From Sphagnum compactum (Eukaryota; Bryophyta; Sphagnopsida; Sphagnales): DNA of 64,000 nucleotides. Positions 14,216 through 25,879 of this stretch are shown one piece after another. The notes under the pieces were generated by a model. That model searched no databases. It was given only the letters and a program-made list of their open reading frames with translations, and was not told the DNA's origin. The position numbers were made by a program, and so were the translations under genes. The stretch is taken from the NCBI GenBank assembly GCA_965153455.1, contig OZ234504.1, forward strand, positions 8,556,001 to 8,620,000. The letters run 5' to 3'. How positions within the stretch are numbered: the first letter of the stretch is position 1; the number at the start of each line of letters is the position of its first letter.

Positions 14216-14904
14216 TTGTTGCAGTAATATTTTTCCGGCAGCTTTTATGGCGATTTGTTTCCACTGATCCTATTCACTCAGGTATGGCAAGAGATCCTAT
14301 TTCTTAAAATGCTCAATTCTCAATGCAGTTAGTTTTGCCTGCTGGACTTCTTGTTTCAAGTTTGGGATATGTGCATGATACATTTGTGCAGCAGATACGT
14401 CTATTATGCCGTTTTGAAGTGTCTTGGATAGATTCTCTATGTAATAAATGTATACATTTCTGTGATCGATTGTAAGGGACGTGAGTCAAACAGGATTGAT
14501 TGCTTGCTTGATTGCTTGTTTGCCTCGAGTTTTTGAAGAAGATGGTATGAAGAATTGTTAGTACCGGACTTAAGTATTAGGCGATTATTGTTTGCAGTGG
14601 AGGAAGTAGAAATGACGGATGACTAAAATCGATAGATATTTTTGGATTTGTCGATCAAGATCCAACAAGAAAAAAGAAAGATCCACACTTCTTTTCCTTT
14701 TTGTGAGAGTAAAAGCGGAATCAGCTGGATTGTTTTTGGTTGAGAAGTAGTCTGTGCCTTTTGTGTCTCTTTTTTGTTACTTGCTCGATGACTGCATTAA
14801 ACTCTGTTGAACTTATCCGGAACCTTAACTGCAGACAAATTGTGAAGAAAGATTGAGCCAGATAAGTGGCCCAGATCGCTATTGAAGCTGCATTTCGGAC
14901 AGAT

Positions 14905-15515
14905 CGGACATTCCAAGCTCGTGATCGCAAGAATTCGACCTGTTGGAGGAGAGAGTGGAGAAGCTGCGTTTCGGACTGATCAGCATTCCAAGCTCTTGAT
15001 CGCCGAATCGGCTGAATTTCGGACAGATCAGAACATTCCAAACTCTTGATCGCAAGAATCGGATCTGTTGGAAGACAGTGAAACTGCATTTCGGACAGAT
15101 CAAGCATTCCAAGCTCTTGATCACAAGAACTAGATCTGTTGGAAGAGAGAGTGAAGAACCTGCATTTCGGATAGATTAGACATTTCAAACTCTTGATCTC
15201 AAGAATCGGAACCATTGGAAGAGAGAGGGAAGAAGCTGAATTTCGGACAGATAAGAACATCCCAAACTCTTGATCGCAAGAATCGGATCTGTTGGAAGAG
15301 AGAGTGAAGAAGCTGCATTTCGGACACATCAGAACGTTCCAAACTCTTGATCGCAAGAATCGGGCCTGTTGGGAGAGAGAGAGAGGAAGAAGCTGCATTT
15401 TGGGCAGATCGGTCATTCCAAGCTTGTGATCACAAGAATCGGGCCGGTTGGGAGAGAGAGAGTGAAGAAGCTGCATTCGGACAGATCGGACATTCCAATT
15501 GGACCTGTTGGAAGA
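14905..15515. repeat. Minisatellite of about nine roughly 75-bp units upstream of AP-1 gamma
   Basis: Repeated blocks ATTCCAAGCTCTTGATCGCA, AGAATCGG.CCTGTTGGA, GAGAGAGTGAAGAAGCTGC and ATTTCGGACAGATC recur at about 14,907, 14,986 (shortened), 15,035, 15,107, 15,180, 15,258, 15,333, 15,413 and 15,490 (partial). The array stops about 165 bp before the AP-1 gamma start codon, so it lies in the promoter or 5' leader. Confidence 0.88.
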
Positions 15516-15679
15516 GAGACAGACAGAGATACAGAAATGCGAGGGCACAAAGTTTGGAAGAAGGAATGGCAGCCCGGCTGGACAGCACTTGGGATTTCGG
15601 ATTGATTGCTTTCAAGAGGTGACAAAATTGGTGATTGAAGGAAGGCTCTGCTCGGATCCCTGAAGTGTATCTGACGACT

Positions 15680-18600
15680 ATGGGGATCAGATTAAGGTGG
15701 GCCTGCGATGTCCTCTTTCTTGCCGCTTCAGTTCTTGTAGCTTGGGATAAAGATAGTCTGGAGTTCTGCTTCATTGTACAACAAGGGGTCTAGACAGGCT
15801 TTCCACTGCAATGTTTATATCTAGACAAGAATGCTCTTTTGGATTGTGCACTCTGCAATTCACTCTACAGACATTGTATTGGGTCTGTGCAATAATGTGG
15901 GTCCTCTGAATGGGTGTAGTGGTGTGATGATTCTGATTTCTTTGAACTGAAAATATGGGTACATGTCTGCTTTATTTCTTTTAGGGACATGATATGCTTG
16001 ATACGAGCATGTAAAACAGCAGCGGAGGAAAGGGCAGTCATTGCAAAAGAGTGTGCCTTGCTGCGGGATGCATTTAAAGAAGATCATCAAGACTACAGGC
16101 ACCGAAATGTTGCAAAGCTCATGTTCATTCACATGCTAGGGTTTCCCACACATTTCGGACAGATGGAATGCATCAAGCTTATCGCAGCAGTCAGCTTTCC
16201 AGAAAAGCGGATCGGGTACTTGGGGCTCATGTTGTTGCTTGATGAGCGCCAGGAGGTCTTACTGTTGGTCACCAATTCCCTGAAGAAGTATCCATGCTGT
16301 TGGGTGTTTTGTTATTTACCCCCTCTTGTCATTCAGTGCTGCCTTTTTGTCTAGACCTCTCTCTTTGAATTTTTCAGATCAACTTTGCAAAAAGTCTCTT
16401 CAGTGGCAACCTTTTGTTAACTATCCTATGAAGTCATTTTAGAGATCCTTAATTACAACAGTGACATAAACAACTCAAATCAGTTTATTACTGGGCTGGC
16501 GCTTTGTGCTCTTGGCAACATCTGCACTGCGGAAATGGCACGGGACCTTGCATCTGATGTGGAGCACCTGTTGCAAAGTAACAATGCATACATCCGCAAG
16601 AAGGTAGTAGTTGGCATCCACACCCCACACCTGTATTCTTGGATGTCAACACACCTCCTGCAATTCTAAGCACCTGTTCAATCTGGTAGCCTGTTGAGGC
16701 TCTTATTTCCTCCTCTTAACTGAACTGTATTGTTCCTATCTATCTGAGAGGCTGCACATTTTATGGTATATGGTGTGAGGATGTGTTTCTGACAGTTGCA
16801 ATGGATATGTTGTCAAAATTGTGATCTCTTAAGATGTGCAGTTTAGGGAACTTCATAATATGTTACATCTGTGTTCATGTGATTGCATCAGTAGATTGTT
16901 TGTTGTGTGTAATCACAACTAACTTGGCAGCTGAGAGGGGCTTTGAACGCATTGAAGGTTGTTGAGGATTCATGATCAATGCACAATCATCACTGAGTTG
17001 CAATTTGTATAGTTGCAAATTACTCACAGTTGGTCTTGGTGTTGGTGACTTCTGACAAACACAGTGCACAGACAAAACCCCACATTCAAAATTCTTCTCA
17101 AATTATGAAGGGCTATGCTGATGAACAAGCTTGGGTTGTGTTGTAGGCTGCCTTGTGTGCAGTGCGGATAGTTCGTAAGGTACCTGATCTCATTGAGTCT
17201 TTCATAGACCCTGCTATTCGACTCTTGGGGGACAAACATCATGGTGTCCTTATTGCTGGAGTAAAGCTTTGCATTGAACTCTGTCAGGCCTCTGATGTAG
17301 CCCTTGAACAATTTAGAAAGGTCTGTGATCTTTTCCACTTTCTCATTTAGGAAATGCATATATTTGATTGCATGTAAACTGTCCATTGGTTTTGGTGATC
17401 CACCTTCTACTGATAAATCACCAAACCAATGGATGGTTTACATGCAATCACATATATATTTGATTGCATGTTGGTGCCCATTGAATTGGTGATTCATCTT
17501 CTGCGAACAGATGAAATGGGCAATGTTGAATGGGGTTTGTGGTTCAACAACATGCACCTTTTTAGTGGGTAAACATACAAGCAGGGGTCATGATTGACAA
17601 GCATATGACCAGAGATCAACTAATAAGATCAGATACCAGGCGTAGAGGGAGGTTAGCAAGCAGGCCTTGCAATATGTTTCGTGTCCAAGAGATGTGACTT
17701 ACTCCATCAAGGAGCCATAATGGTAAATGGTTTCTGCATCTGGGGAAAAGTCTATATGACTGGTGCTCAGTTAATGGTAAGGAATATAAGGGTCTGTGCT
17801 AAGAGGATTGGTGGGCTGCCATTGAATGTGCAGCAAGTTTCAACAGTGGTGCGGCTGTTGAGGAATTTGGTCATAAGTGGCTATGCTCCAGAGTATGATG
17901 TGAATGGTATTTCTGATCCATTTTTGCAAATTGAGCTTCTCAAACTGCTACGTTACATTGGAAAGGGTGATGCTGACTCCAGTGATGTCATGAGCGATAT
18001 TCTTGCACAAGTAAATGACTTTCTGTGTGGATGCTAGTTAGAATTCACTACCTACTTACAGTAATCCACATATGAGAAGAAAGAACTAAGGTACATTGCT
18101 GAGTCATTGGACAGATAAAGGAGAAACGACTTTTGAATAATTGGTGATTTTCTTTTTGTTCTCCTTTCTGTATCAGAATGTCCTCTGGAGTACATGCACT
18201 CTTACTGTTAGGCCTTGCCAGGTCTAAGATCTGCTTGAATGTACCAAATGGATGGTGGATTGCAAGAGTTTTAGTAGTTACTTCACTGTGCACAGTTTTG
18301 GGGTTCACATTAGAGTACACGTTTTCTGATGGATAATGAATACTCTTCAGTCATTGGTCAGCTTATCTTAGTATGAATATCTTACTCCATGAACCTTTTT
18401 TTCTTCTTCTCCTAGGTTTGTAGCTAGTGTGAATATCACTTGCTATAAGAACTTGGCACTTTCTCTGTTCAATAGATGACAAGACACTCAAGCTGTAGGA
18501 ATCTGAGTTTTTGTAAATTCACTGTACTCTCCACCATGATGCATAGCATCAGGGGACACTGATGAAGAGCAGTCTGAATTGTGATCCTCTCCTGGTCACT

Positions 18601-21600
18601 TGAAAGCTAATAGGGCAATTGGGGGTTTTCACAGGTAGCAACAAACACTGAGGGCAACAAGAATGCTGGCCATGCAATTTTGTATGAGTGTGTGCAAACA
18701 ATAATGGCTATTGAGGCGATTGGTGGTCTTCGAGTACTGGCAATCAACATTTTAGGGCGATTTTTGGCATTTCCTGACAACAATATTAGGTGAGTTGGTG
18801 CTTTTCCCCCCCCTGCATTGAAATATCAGAAGTTAGGCAAGTCATGCTTTCAAATATTTGGAGTTGGAACTTGATTTGGTTGGGATTCAGTCTTATTGGA
18901 TGCACTGAAAGAGGCCATAGGTTGCTCTGGGTGCAGATATGTGGCATTGAACACACTGGTGAAGGTGGTATCTATTGATACTCAAGCAGTGCAGCGCCAT
19001 CGTGCTACTATTGTTGAATGTGTCAAGGTATGGCAAGCATATCTACTTTCTATAGAGACCCATGAAGCCCTAAAGGGGCAACACACATTTGTTTCTTCTT
19101 TAAAAGCACTTGGAAACCCATGCATGTGTCCATGGTACTTTCATGATGAAAACCCTGTTGCCACAGATGCGGTGCAACTAGATCATCTTTGTCCCAGTAT
19201 TTTCCAAACCCCATGAGACATGCAGGACTCAGATACTTCTTTATATGTCATGACAAGCAGTAGACCTTGTAATAATTTGGTCAATGTGACTGATGCAAAG
19301 GTGTTGATAATAGAGTTGGTTGAATACCTGAAAGTTAGAGATCCATAATTTACCAGAAAAATCCCACTATACATGCAGGACTCAGATATTTCTATACGAC
19401 GACGAGCATTGGACCTTGTATATAATTTGGTCAATGAGAATAATGTAAAGGTGTTGACAAAGGAGTTGGTTGAATACCTGAAAGTGAGTGATCCAGAATT
19501 TAAACTGGACCTCACTGCCAAGATTGCTGCTCTTGTGCAAAAGTAAGCTTCTTATAATAGTGCTCCCATTTGGCCAAGCCTCATTATGACATAATATAGG
19601 TGATGATCTTTCCAATTATACTAAACAAGTTACATCTTTGCCAAACTGTGAGTGAGATTTTTACCATGCTATGTTGAGCAACATAGTAAACTCCACCCTC
19701 TTTCTTCCCAAGATCTTGTTGCTCATCACCCTGCAGGAGGAAAGTGCCTCTGACTACTCTGTATTTCCCTGCACCCCCTGATTGTGAACATTCTACAAAT
19801 GAGCACTTATCATGACCTCATACCACAGTACACAGTGAGTAATGACTTTATGTCAGCCTTTCTTGAGATTATAAGTTGCCTGCACATCTTCAATGTCTTC
19901 AATGCGTGGCATAGCAACCTGTGGTGATGTCATTACCTGATTGGTGATAAAGGGAAGTTCTGATGCTTTGATTCTGAGACAAGAGCCTAAAAGTTATCTT
20001 TGCAAATTTAATGATAAATTTGTATGTCCGATTGTTGAGCAGGTATTCCCCAAGCCAGAGATGGTATTTTGATCAGATGATCTTACTCATGGTTCAGGTG
20101 AGACCTTCAGGACATTCTTGCAATCTAGAGCTGCTTACCATGCCCAGTTGTTAACCTACAACTTTTGTTACTTAGATCATTCTTTCAATTGATCAATGTC
20201 CATTTCTTGGAAGTAATGTCTCTATCAGTAGGATGGAGAGTCAAGAAGAGACAAGGGAACAATGATAGACACATGTACCCTGGTCTTTAGTGGCTATTTT
20301 TGAGAGAAAGATCTGTTGTACCAAGAGTTTCTGAAGTGATCTAAGTAAACATACTTGATGTGATGTCAGGCTGGCCAGTTTGTGGCAGAAGGGGTGACAC
20401 GGTTTTTGGTGATTGTCATCAGTAATGCCTCAGAGCTCCAAGGCTATGTTGTTAGGACACTGTATCGCACATTTCAGGACTGGAGGGGACAGGTAGATAC
20501 TTATGCTACAGTGTGCTTGATGTTCTCAATTTGGATTCTCCTTACCTTTATCACACAAGAAACTAGCAGCTGAAAGGTGCCTACTCATCTGTTTATCTTA
20601 GGCACCACAGGGTCTAGGATCTTAATGGTCTTCCTTGGTCATGACCTCTTGGAATAATTAGTTTATGGTTTTTTGATGGTGTGAATGGTGAGGATTTTTA
20701 CTCGGTTTACCAAATTGAGAAGAAAGTTTCAGTGTTGAGGAACTAAAATTTCACAGGTGCTCTGTGTGCTTTAGGAAAAAGGGTCTGGAAAATTGTTCAA
20801 GTCAATAGCCCACTTTTCTCTAAGACGGATAAGAGTGGGTCACTTGTTCTTCTGAGCAAGTCATGACATGGAAGTCAAAAGTCCTTTGTTGCATAGCTTT
20901 TGACTTTACATGGACAGATTTTGTTCATCTTCATGATGTAAATGCTACCTAACATATATAATATCATCAAAGGGTCTACAAACACAAACTTCGTCTGAAG
21001 TCCAGCGGACACATTCTTTGTGAGCAGGAGAGCCTGGCACAAGTCACTGTGTGGTGCATTGGTGAATATGGGGAACTGTTGGTGAATCATTCAAATGAGT
21101 TGCAAGGGGAGGATCCACAAACGGTCAGTCTATTGTGAATTCACTGTGTGCAGAGCTTCTGCAGAAAGGTGTTAGTGCTTAAATTTTTTGAGTGTCCAGA
21201 GGTCAAAGAGATTTCACTTGTAAAGAAAATGCATTTTGACCAGTCTTCAACATTTTGATCAGTTGCCACCTTGGTGTCATTTCTGAGTGTCTAGGGCATA
21301 CAAAAGATTCTTCTCTTGCTATGGAGCATTTACAAGTGTTAGATGGGTTTAATGGATCTATCCAGATAACAGAATCAGATGCAGTGGATGTTGTTGAAAC
21401 TATTCTGAAAGATGTCCGAGTAACTCCAATAACACAAGCATTTGCTCTGACAGCCCTTCTGAAATTGTCATCAAGGTTCCCTCAATGCACAGAGTATGCA
21501 TTGCAAACCTCTAAATAGTGAAGCCTACTATGAACAGGAAGTCATGCACATTAACATTGTTTTGTAGACAATACCCAAAGATGGTGAAGCCTGTGTGGTT

Positions 21601-24364
21601 GTCATAGTTGAAACATATGGCAGTTTCAAATGCTGCTATGATTTGAGGGCTTTCTTGGCCCAGAAGTCTCTCAGTTGATGTATGTCACTGTTGATTATGG
21701 CATAAAATGTTGCTCATGGAATCCTGATGCACGTGTTGTGTGACAGGCGCATCAAAACCCTGCTTTCAGGGTATAAGAGAAGTCATATCCTGGAGCTACA
21801 ACAGCGTTCAAATGAATTTGAGTCAATCCTCACAAGGCACTCTAGTATAAGGTCAGTTTTGCTCCAAGAGCCATATCACTTGTTCTCTTAGCTGGGCAGT
21901 TCTCTTTGGAAATTGCTTGCACATGCACGTCTCTTGTTTACATCACCAGTGTTAAGATTCTCTTTGCCATAGGAGTTTGTCTATCATATTACAACAGACC
22001 AATAGTCACATCCTCACAGATCTGATGAGCTTAAGTCATCAGTGATTCAAAAATATGACATACTATTAGTTGGTTGGCTCTGTAATATGTTTGCTTCAAA
22101 TTGTGAAAATCTGGTGTTGAGGTGAAGGAAAGAGAGCCACAGTCAAGACAAATGTTGAATCCAGCTGCTGGCCATGTAACTGGTAGTAGTGCGCACTGAG
22201 TTGATTGCAGTCTCAATTTATCACCCCATTGATGCTTGTAACTCCACATAGTGATTTATGGCTGTCTGTTCTCTGAACTAGAAATAGGGTAACTTATCTT
22301 GATGCTGTAAACATTCATTGTAAATTCAGCTCTGGGATGACAATGATGCATCTATGTTTTCTGTTTGTATTCCAGGGCAAGTCTATTGGAAAGAATGCCT
22401 CCACTAGATGTGGATGGCTCCTCCTCAGCCATGGAAGCTGATCCTGGAGTTTATACAAATCGTACTAATCTCCAGCAACCCTCTGAAGCTCTGTCCCCTA
22501 AAAATATGAACTCCTCAGCCCAAGCTGAAGAATTCACAGTTAACCTCTTGGACGTGCTCAGTTTTCAGCCAATTGAAAACCCTGTTTCTTCACCTATATC
22601 TGCTGGAGATGCATTGCTGAACTTGTTGGGCTCCAGTCTCACATCTTCTTCCAATGTGACAATGTTTCCAGGTAGTACATACCTTCCCAGGTCTAAAAGG
22701 TGTGATAATACTCATTTGCATCCATGTCTAGACACAATCTAACTAAAGTATTGTTTTTTCAACTTTGTTTTTGCTGCACCACAATCATCAGCAGAAATGA
22801 ACCTGCTAATGGACATTCAGTCACCAAGAGTTCCATATGTAGCTACCCCAACCGCCCAAACCTCTGTCTCTGGTCAACCCTCAAACCTGTATTTCAAACC
22901 CAACATCACAACAGATGCTAGTACTCTTCCCAGCCACCGAGAGTCTCTTATTGATTTTGACCCAGGAGTGCTCCCTCCTCATAGGGTTTCTCCACTTGAC
23001 GAAACCCCCAGTGGTCAAGACCTGGGCAACCCTCCAATGCCAGTTCAACTAGGTAAGTATCTCTTAGATGTCATCCATGTTTTTAAGTGTTCAATTTAGT
23101 TACCTGGGATATATTGTATTCATGAATTTCCAGCTAAATAACAAATGCCAAGCTCTTTGAGAGTTCTTAATTGTGAGCAAACTTCTCAAGCCTCTGACTT
23201 GATTAATAGCATCTTCACTGGCTTTCTATCTCCTTGCAAATGTGTAGTGAGGCTAACTCAAAACAGGAGATTCTATTCAACAATTGTTGGTTTCTGCGAA
23301 AAGAAATCATTCAAGTTTCTGAAACAAATTCCTGCATACTAAAGAATTATGTTCTGCCATTTCATCAAAAAGAGAGGCAATTGATTCCGAGAGAAATGGA
23401 GAGCAAAAATAGTATACCTTCTTTTCTGTTTTTGGGATAACTGGCAATTGAATTCATAAGGGACATTGTAAATGCCCAAATATGATTTACAAGTGCTTGT
23501 TTTGTACAGAACTTGCTGGTGTATTTCCTACAATCGTGGCGTTGCAAACAGATGGCCTCAAGGTGACATTTGACTTTGCAAAACCACCAGGGTCACCTGA
23601 AACTACAATCATCAAAGCATCATACACAAACTTGTCTTCAAGACTCTATACAGATTTTGTCTTTCAAGCAGCAGTGCCTAAGGTGAGAAATGGTCTCAGG
23701 AGTCAGTACTGTGGCCAGGCCTTCATGGATATGTTCCTTCACGGATTTATTGAGTCTACATAGTGTGGGCTGATTTGACCCTATTTGTTGTTGCATTTTA
23801 GAGAAAGGTTTCTAGTAGAAAATGTGTGTCAGTAGCAGGTGGCTTGTCACTGTAGTTGCCAGATCTGAGAAGAGACGAATAGGAATCATGTTTTGGAGTG
23901 TGTGTACAGTTGCTGTACAAAAAGGGCTTAGTATTCCATGAGATTACCCTGTTTGTAATTTTGGTAGGCAACTTTGTTGTGGTACCTCACAACTTCAATG
24001 GCATATGTTTTTTGCAGTTCATGAAGCTGCAGTTGAATCCAGCAAGTAGCAACATTCTTCCTCCTGATGGCAGCTCTCCAGTCACACAAATGATCTCAGT
24101 GAACAATAGTTTGTACGGCCAGGTATCTATCACTCAAAAATTCCATTGATTCCTGGCACCATGGGTGGGGGGAGCTTCCAGTTTCAAAATGTGCAATTGT
24201 GGCAGGCCTTTGTGGGTTCACACAAACCCCAAAAGATTGATTATCTTCATTTATTATTGTGGATGCAGAAACCTTTAATAATGAGGTTAAGAATTACATA
24301 CAAGGCAGCGGGGCGGAATGTTCTCGAACAAGTGCAGGTGAATGACTTCCCAGCTGGATTATAG
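15680..24364 (+). CDS. AP1G: AP-1 complex subunit gamma (gamma-adaptin), complete
   Basis: Large subunit of the AP-1 clathrin adaptor at the trans-Golgi network/early endosome. Eighteen exons: 15,680-15,696; 15,985-16,287; 16,462-16,603; 17,147-17,320; 17,834-18,010; 18,635-18,789; 18,937-19,027; 19,379-19,542; 20,043-20,097; 20,370-20,492; 21,028-21,123; 21,366-21,493; 21,747-21,851; 22,376-22,671; 22,792-23,052; 23,510-23,682; 24,018-24,122; 24,269-24,364. They total 2,661 nt (886 aa plus stop), close to plant gamma-adaptins, and every phase closes. Adaptin N-terminal alpha-solenoid about 3-575 ([35 protein letters not shown]); flexible hinge 577-762 with leucine-rich LLDVL and LLNLL stretches that may bind clathrin; gamma-ear 763-886 ending [10 protein letters not shown]. 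The start is a 17-nt exon (ATG plus five partial codons) that restores the family N-terminus RLRDMI. Intron 2 looks U12-type, and exon 8 has a decayed duplicate. Confidence 0.97.
16288..16461 (+). other. Candidate U12-type intron 2 of AP-1 gamma
   Basis: Donor GTATCCATG matches seven of nine bases of the U12 consensus. The branch element ATCCTTAAT matches seven of nine bases of TTCCTTAAC and sits about 9 nt before the AG, a typical spacing. Only this acceptor (AACAG before TGACATA) joins NSLK to the conserved [13 protein letters not shown] in frame. Confidence 0.72.
17358..17510. repeat. Foldback element plus third copy in AP-1 gamma intron 4
   Basis: Left arm 17,358-17,399 and right arm 17,417-17,457 are near-perfect inverted copies (about 41 nt, loop about 17 nt), built around TTTGATTGCATGTAAAC and CCATTGGTTTGGTGAT. 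A third, direct-orientation diverged copy follows at about 17,455-17,510. This could be a small foldback/MITE remnant or a hairpin RNA source. Confidence 0.75.
19218..19370 (+). pseudogene. Decayed tandem duplicate of AP-1 gamma exon 8 with its splice acceptor
   Basis: ACATGCAG|GACTCAGATA occurs at 19,218 and again at 19,371, the true exon-8 acceptor, an offset of 153 bp. Similarity continues through AATTTGGTCAATG, AAGGTGTTGA and GAGTTGGTTGAATACCTGAAA. In the upstream copy the arginine-rich helix is scrambled by compensating indels and a Glu codon has become TAA (19,346-19,348), in frame with the intact acceptor. If spliced in, it would terminate translation after 40 codons. Confidence 0.88.
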
Positions 24365-25160
24365 CATGTGCTGCTTGCTGCCAAGTTGTTTGATTTTGTC
24401 AATCTGTGTGTTCTATATGATTCTGTGGGGAGATCAGAAGAGAGGATCTGTTGTTTCGAGTGGTGGTACTTAAAAAGATATATCATGTCATGTCATTGTT
24501 GCTCGGGACCTGTACATGTAGTAATAGACATAAACATCCAAATCCTCGAATCCCCACCAATCAAAGTAAATGTACAAGAAATGGAAAGCAAAACTGCGAA
24601 AAAGAATATAAGAAATTGGTGCAGCAGCTAAATGACATGAACTGAAAAAAAACACATTTAGTTAAGAGTTTTTTTCAATGTGCGCACAATTCAGAAATCT
24701 AAGCCGAATAGAAACTACAAACTTTGTGCAACAACAAAAGATGGATGGATGGGTTAATGAATAGAAGAGGTTCCGAATTTGGAACAATGTGACCTTAGTT
24801 TGCTGAGTGTAAAGCATCATGTTTATCTGATTGCCAATTGAATTGGTAAAGATTACATGAAAAGATTACCAAGTTACCAATTCATAAAAAAACCTTCTTC
24901 CCGAAAATGGAATGTTTATGTAAAAATGCCTCTCACTCTTAGACCTAATATGTCTCCTTATTTCTAAGAGGGTATGTATATTCACAAATACAAGGTGCCC
25001 TACAAAATTCACTTAGGAAATCTCTCAAGCCTTTACTATAAGGATTTCCTTCTCAATCCCAACCTATTATTATGAAGCCAAAGGGGTTACATATCCTTAT
25101 GTCATTAGTCATCAACTCCCAAGATGGAGAAGGTGGAAATGTGGGGGGGGGAAACTTAGC
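24365..25160. other. 3' flank of AP-1 gamma; no further gene seen
   Basis: Presumed 3' UTR and terminator region. I see no clear AATAAA signal close to the stop codon and no coding exon. Confidence 0.5.
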
Positions 25161-25163
25161 AGC

Positions 25164-25520
25164 ATGGTTAGTATGTAGCTAACCAAACATGGTGTAGGTA
25201 AAGTGTATGGATATGGATGGTTAGGATGTAGCTAACCAAACATGGTGGAGGCAAGTAGATGGATGTGGATGGTTAGGATGTAGCTAACCAAACATGGTGC
25301 AGGTAAGTAGATGGATGTGGATGCTTAGTATGTAGCTAACCAAACATGGTGCAGGTAAGTAGATGGATGTGGATGGTTAGGATGTAGATAACCAAACATG
25401 GTGCACGTACGTAGATGGATGTGGATGCTTAGGATGTAGCTAAACCAAACATGGTGCAGGTAAGTAGATGGATGTGGATGGTTAGTACATAGCTAACCAA
25501 ACATGGTGTAGCTAAACCAA
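25164..25520. repeat. 52-bp minisatellite, about seven copies
   Basis: Unit pattern GGATGGTTAGGATGTAGCTA, then ACCAAACATGGTGCAGGTAA, then GTAGATGGATGT (52 bp). Seven near-identical copies run from about 25,170. Most differ by one to four bases, implying recent expansion. Each unit contains the small palindromic core GGTTAG...TAGCTAACC. Confidence 0.92.
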
Positions 25521-25825
25521 CATGGTTAGTTAGCTGGGACATAGGAATACAACAAAAGGAAAAAAAGGGTTTCCTGTGCACACAACAGCCATTCTCCTGC
25601 ATTGGTGTGTTGTTGGTGGGGTGCTGATTCACTCTGCCAATGAAGCAAATGAAATGGTTTTTGAGGAGGTGGAGGTAGGGGGGGTGTGTACATGATGAAG
25701 CTTTCCCCCAAAAGATAAGACCCCATGTCATTCAATTCAGTGTCTGTTCTGCTCATATGTATCTGCACTTAATCTGACTTGCCAAGATCTGCTGCATATG
25801 TGATGCAGCAAAGCAATCTGCAGAC

Positions 25826-25875
25826 TTTTTGTTTGTTGGTTTGTTTGTTTCTTTGTTAGTTTGTTTGTTTGTTTG
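25826..25875. repeat. (TTTG)n microsatellite
   Basis: About twelve TTTG units with a few interruptions. Confidence 0.9.
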
Positions 25876-25879
25876 ACAC

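Larger units (their letters stand above)
11894..15679. promoter_or_regulatory. Divergent intergenic region between callose synthase (-) and AP-1 gamma (+)
   Basis: The two start codons face away from each other with 3.8 kb between them, so promoters and 5' UTRs of both genes must lie here. I see no coding exon. The space is dominated by simple and tandem repeats (listed separately), poly-purine and poly-pyrimidine runs and homopolymers (poly-G near 12,820, poly-A/T near 13,215-13,262). No TATA box could be placed with confidence. The long minus-strand reading frame at 14,721-15,548 is produced by the 75-bp repeat and is not a gene. Confidence 0.6.

Noticed and set aside
13262-15515. Regularly spaced repeats as a CRISPR array
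   Set aside because: Units are contiguous diverged tandem repeats without unique spacers, and the context is a plant nuclear genome.
14721-15548. 275-codon open frame on the minus strand, the longest non-exonic frame in the left third
   Set aside because: The protein is a run of near-identical segments dictated by the 75-bp minisatellite, with no recognisable domain; it is a repeat artefact.
16441-16461. Adding ILNYNS from just upstream of AP-1 gamma exon 3 (acceptor at TTTTAG)
   Set aside because: It breaks phase with the exon 2 donor, whereas the AACAG acceptor restores the conserved [12 protein letters not shown] junction.
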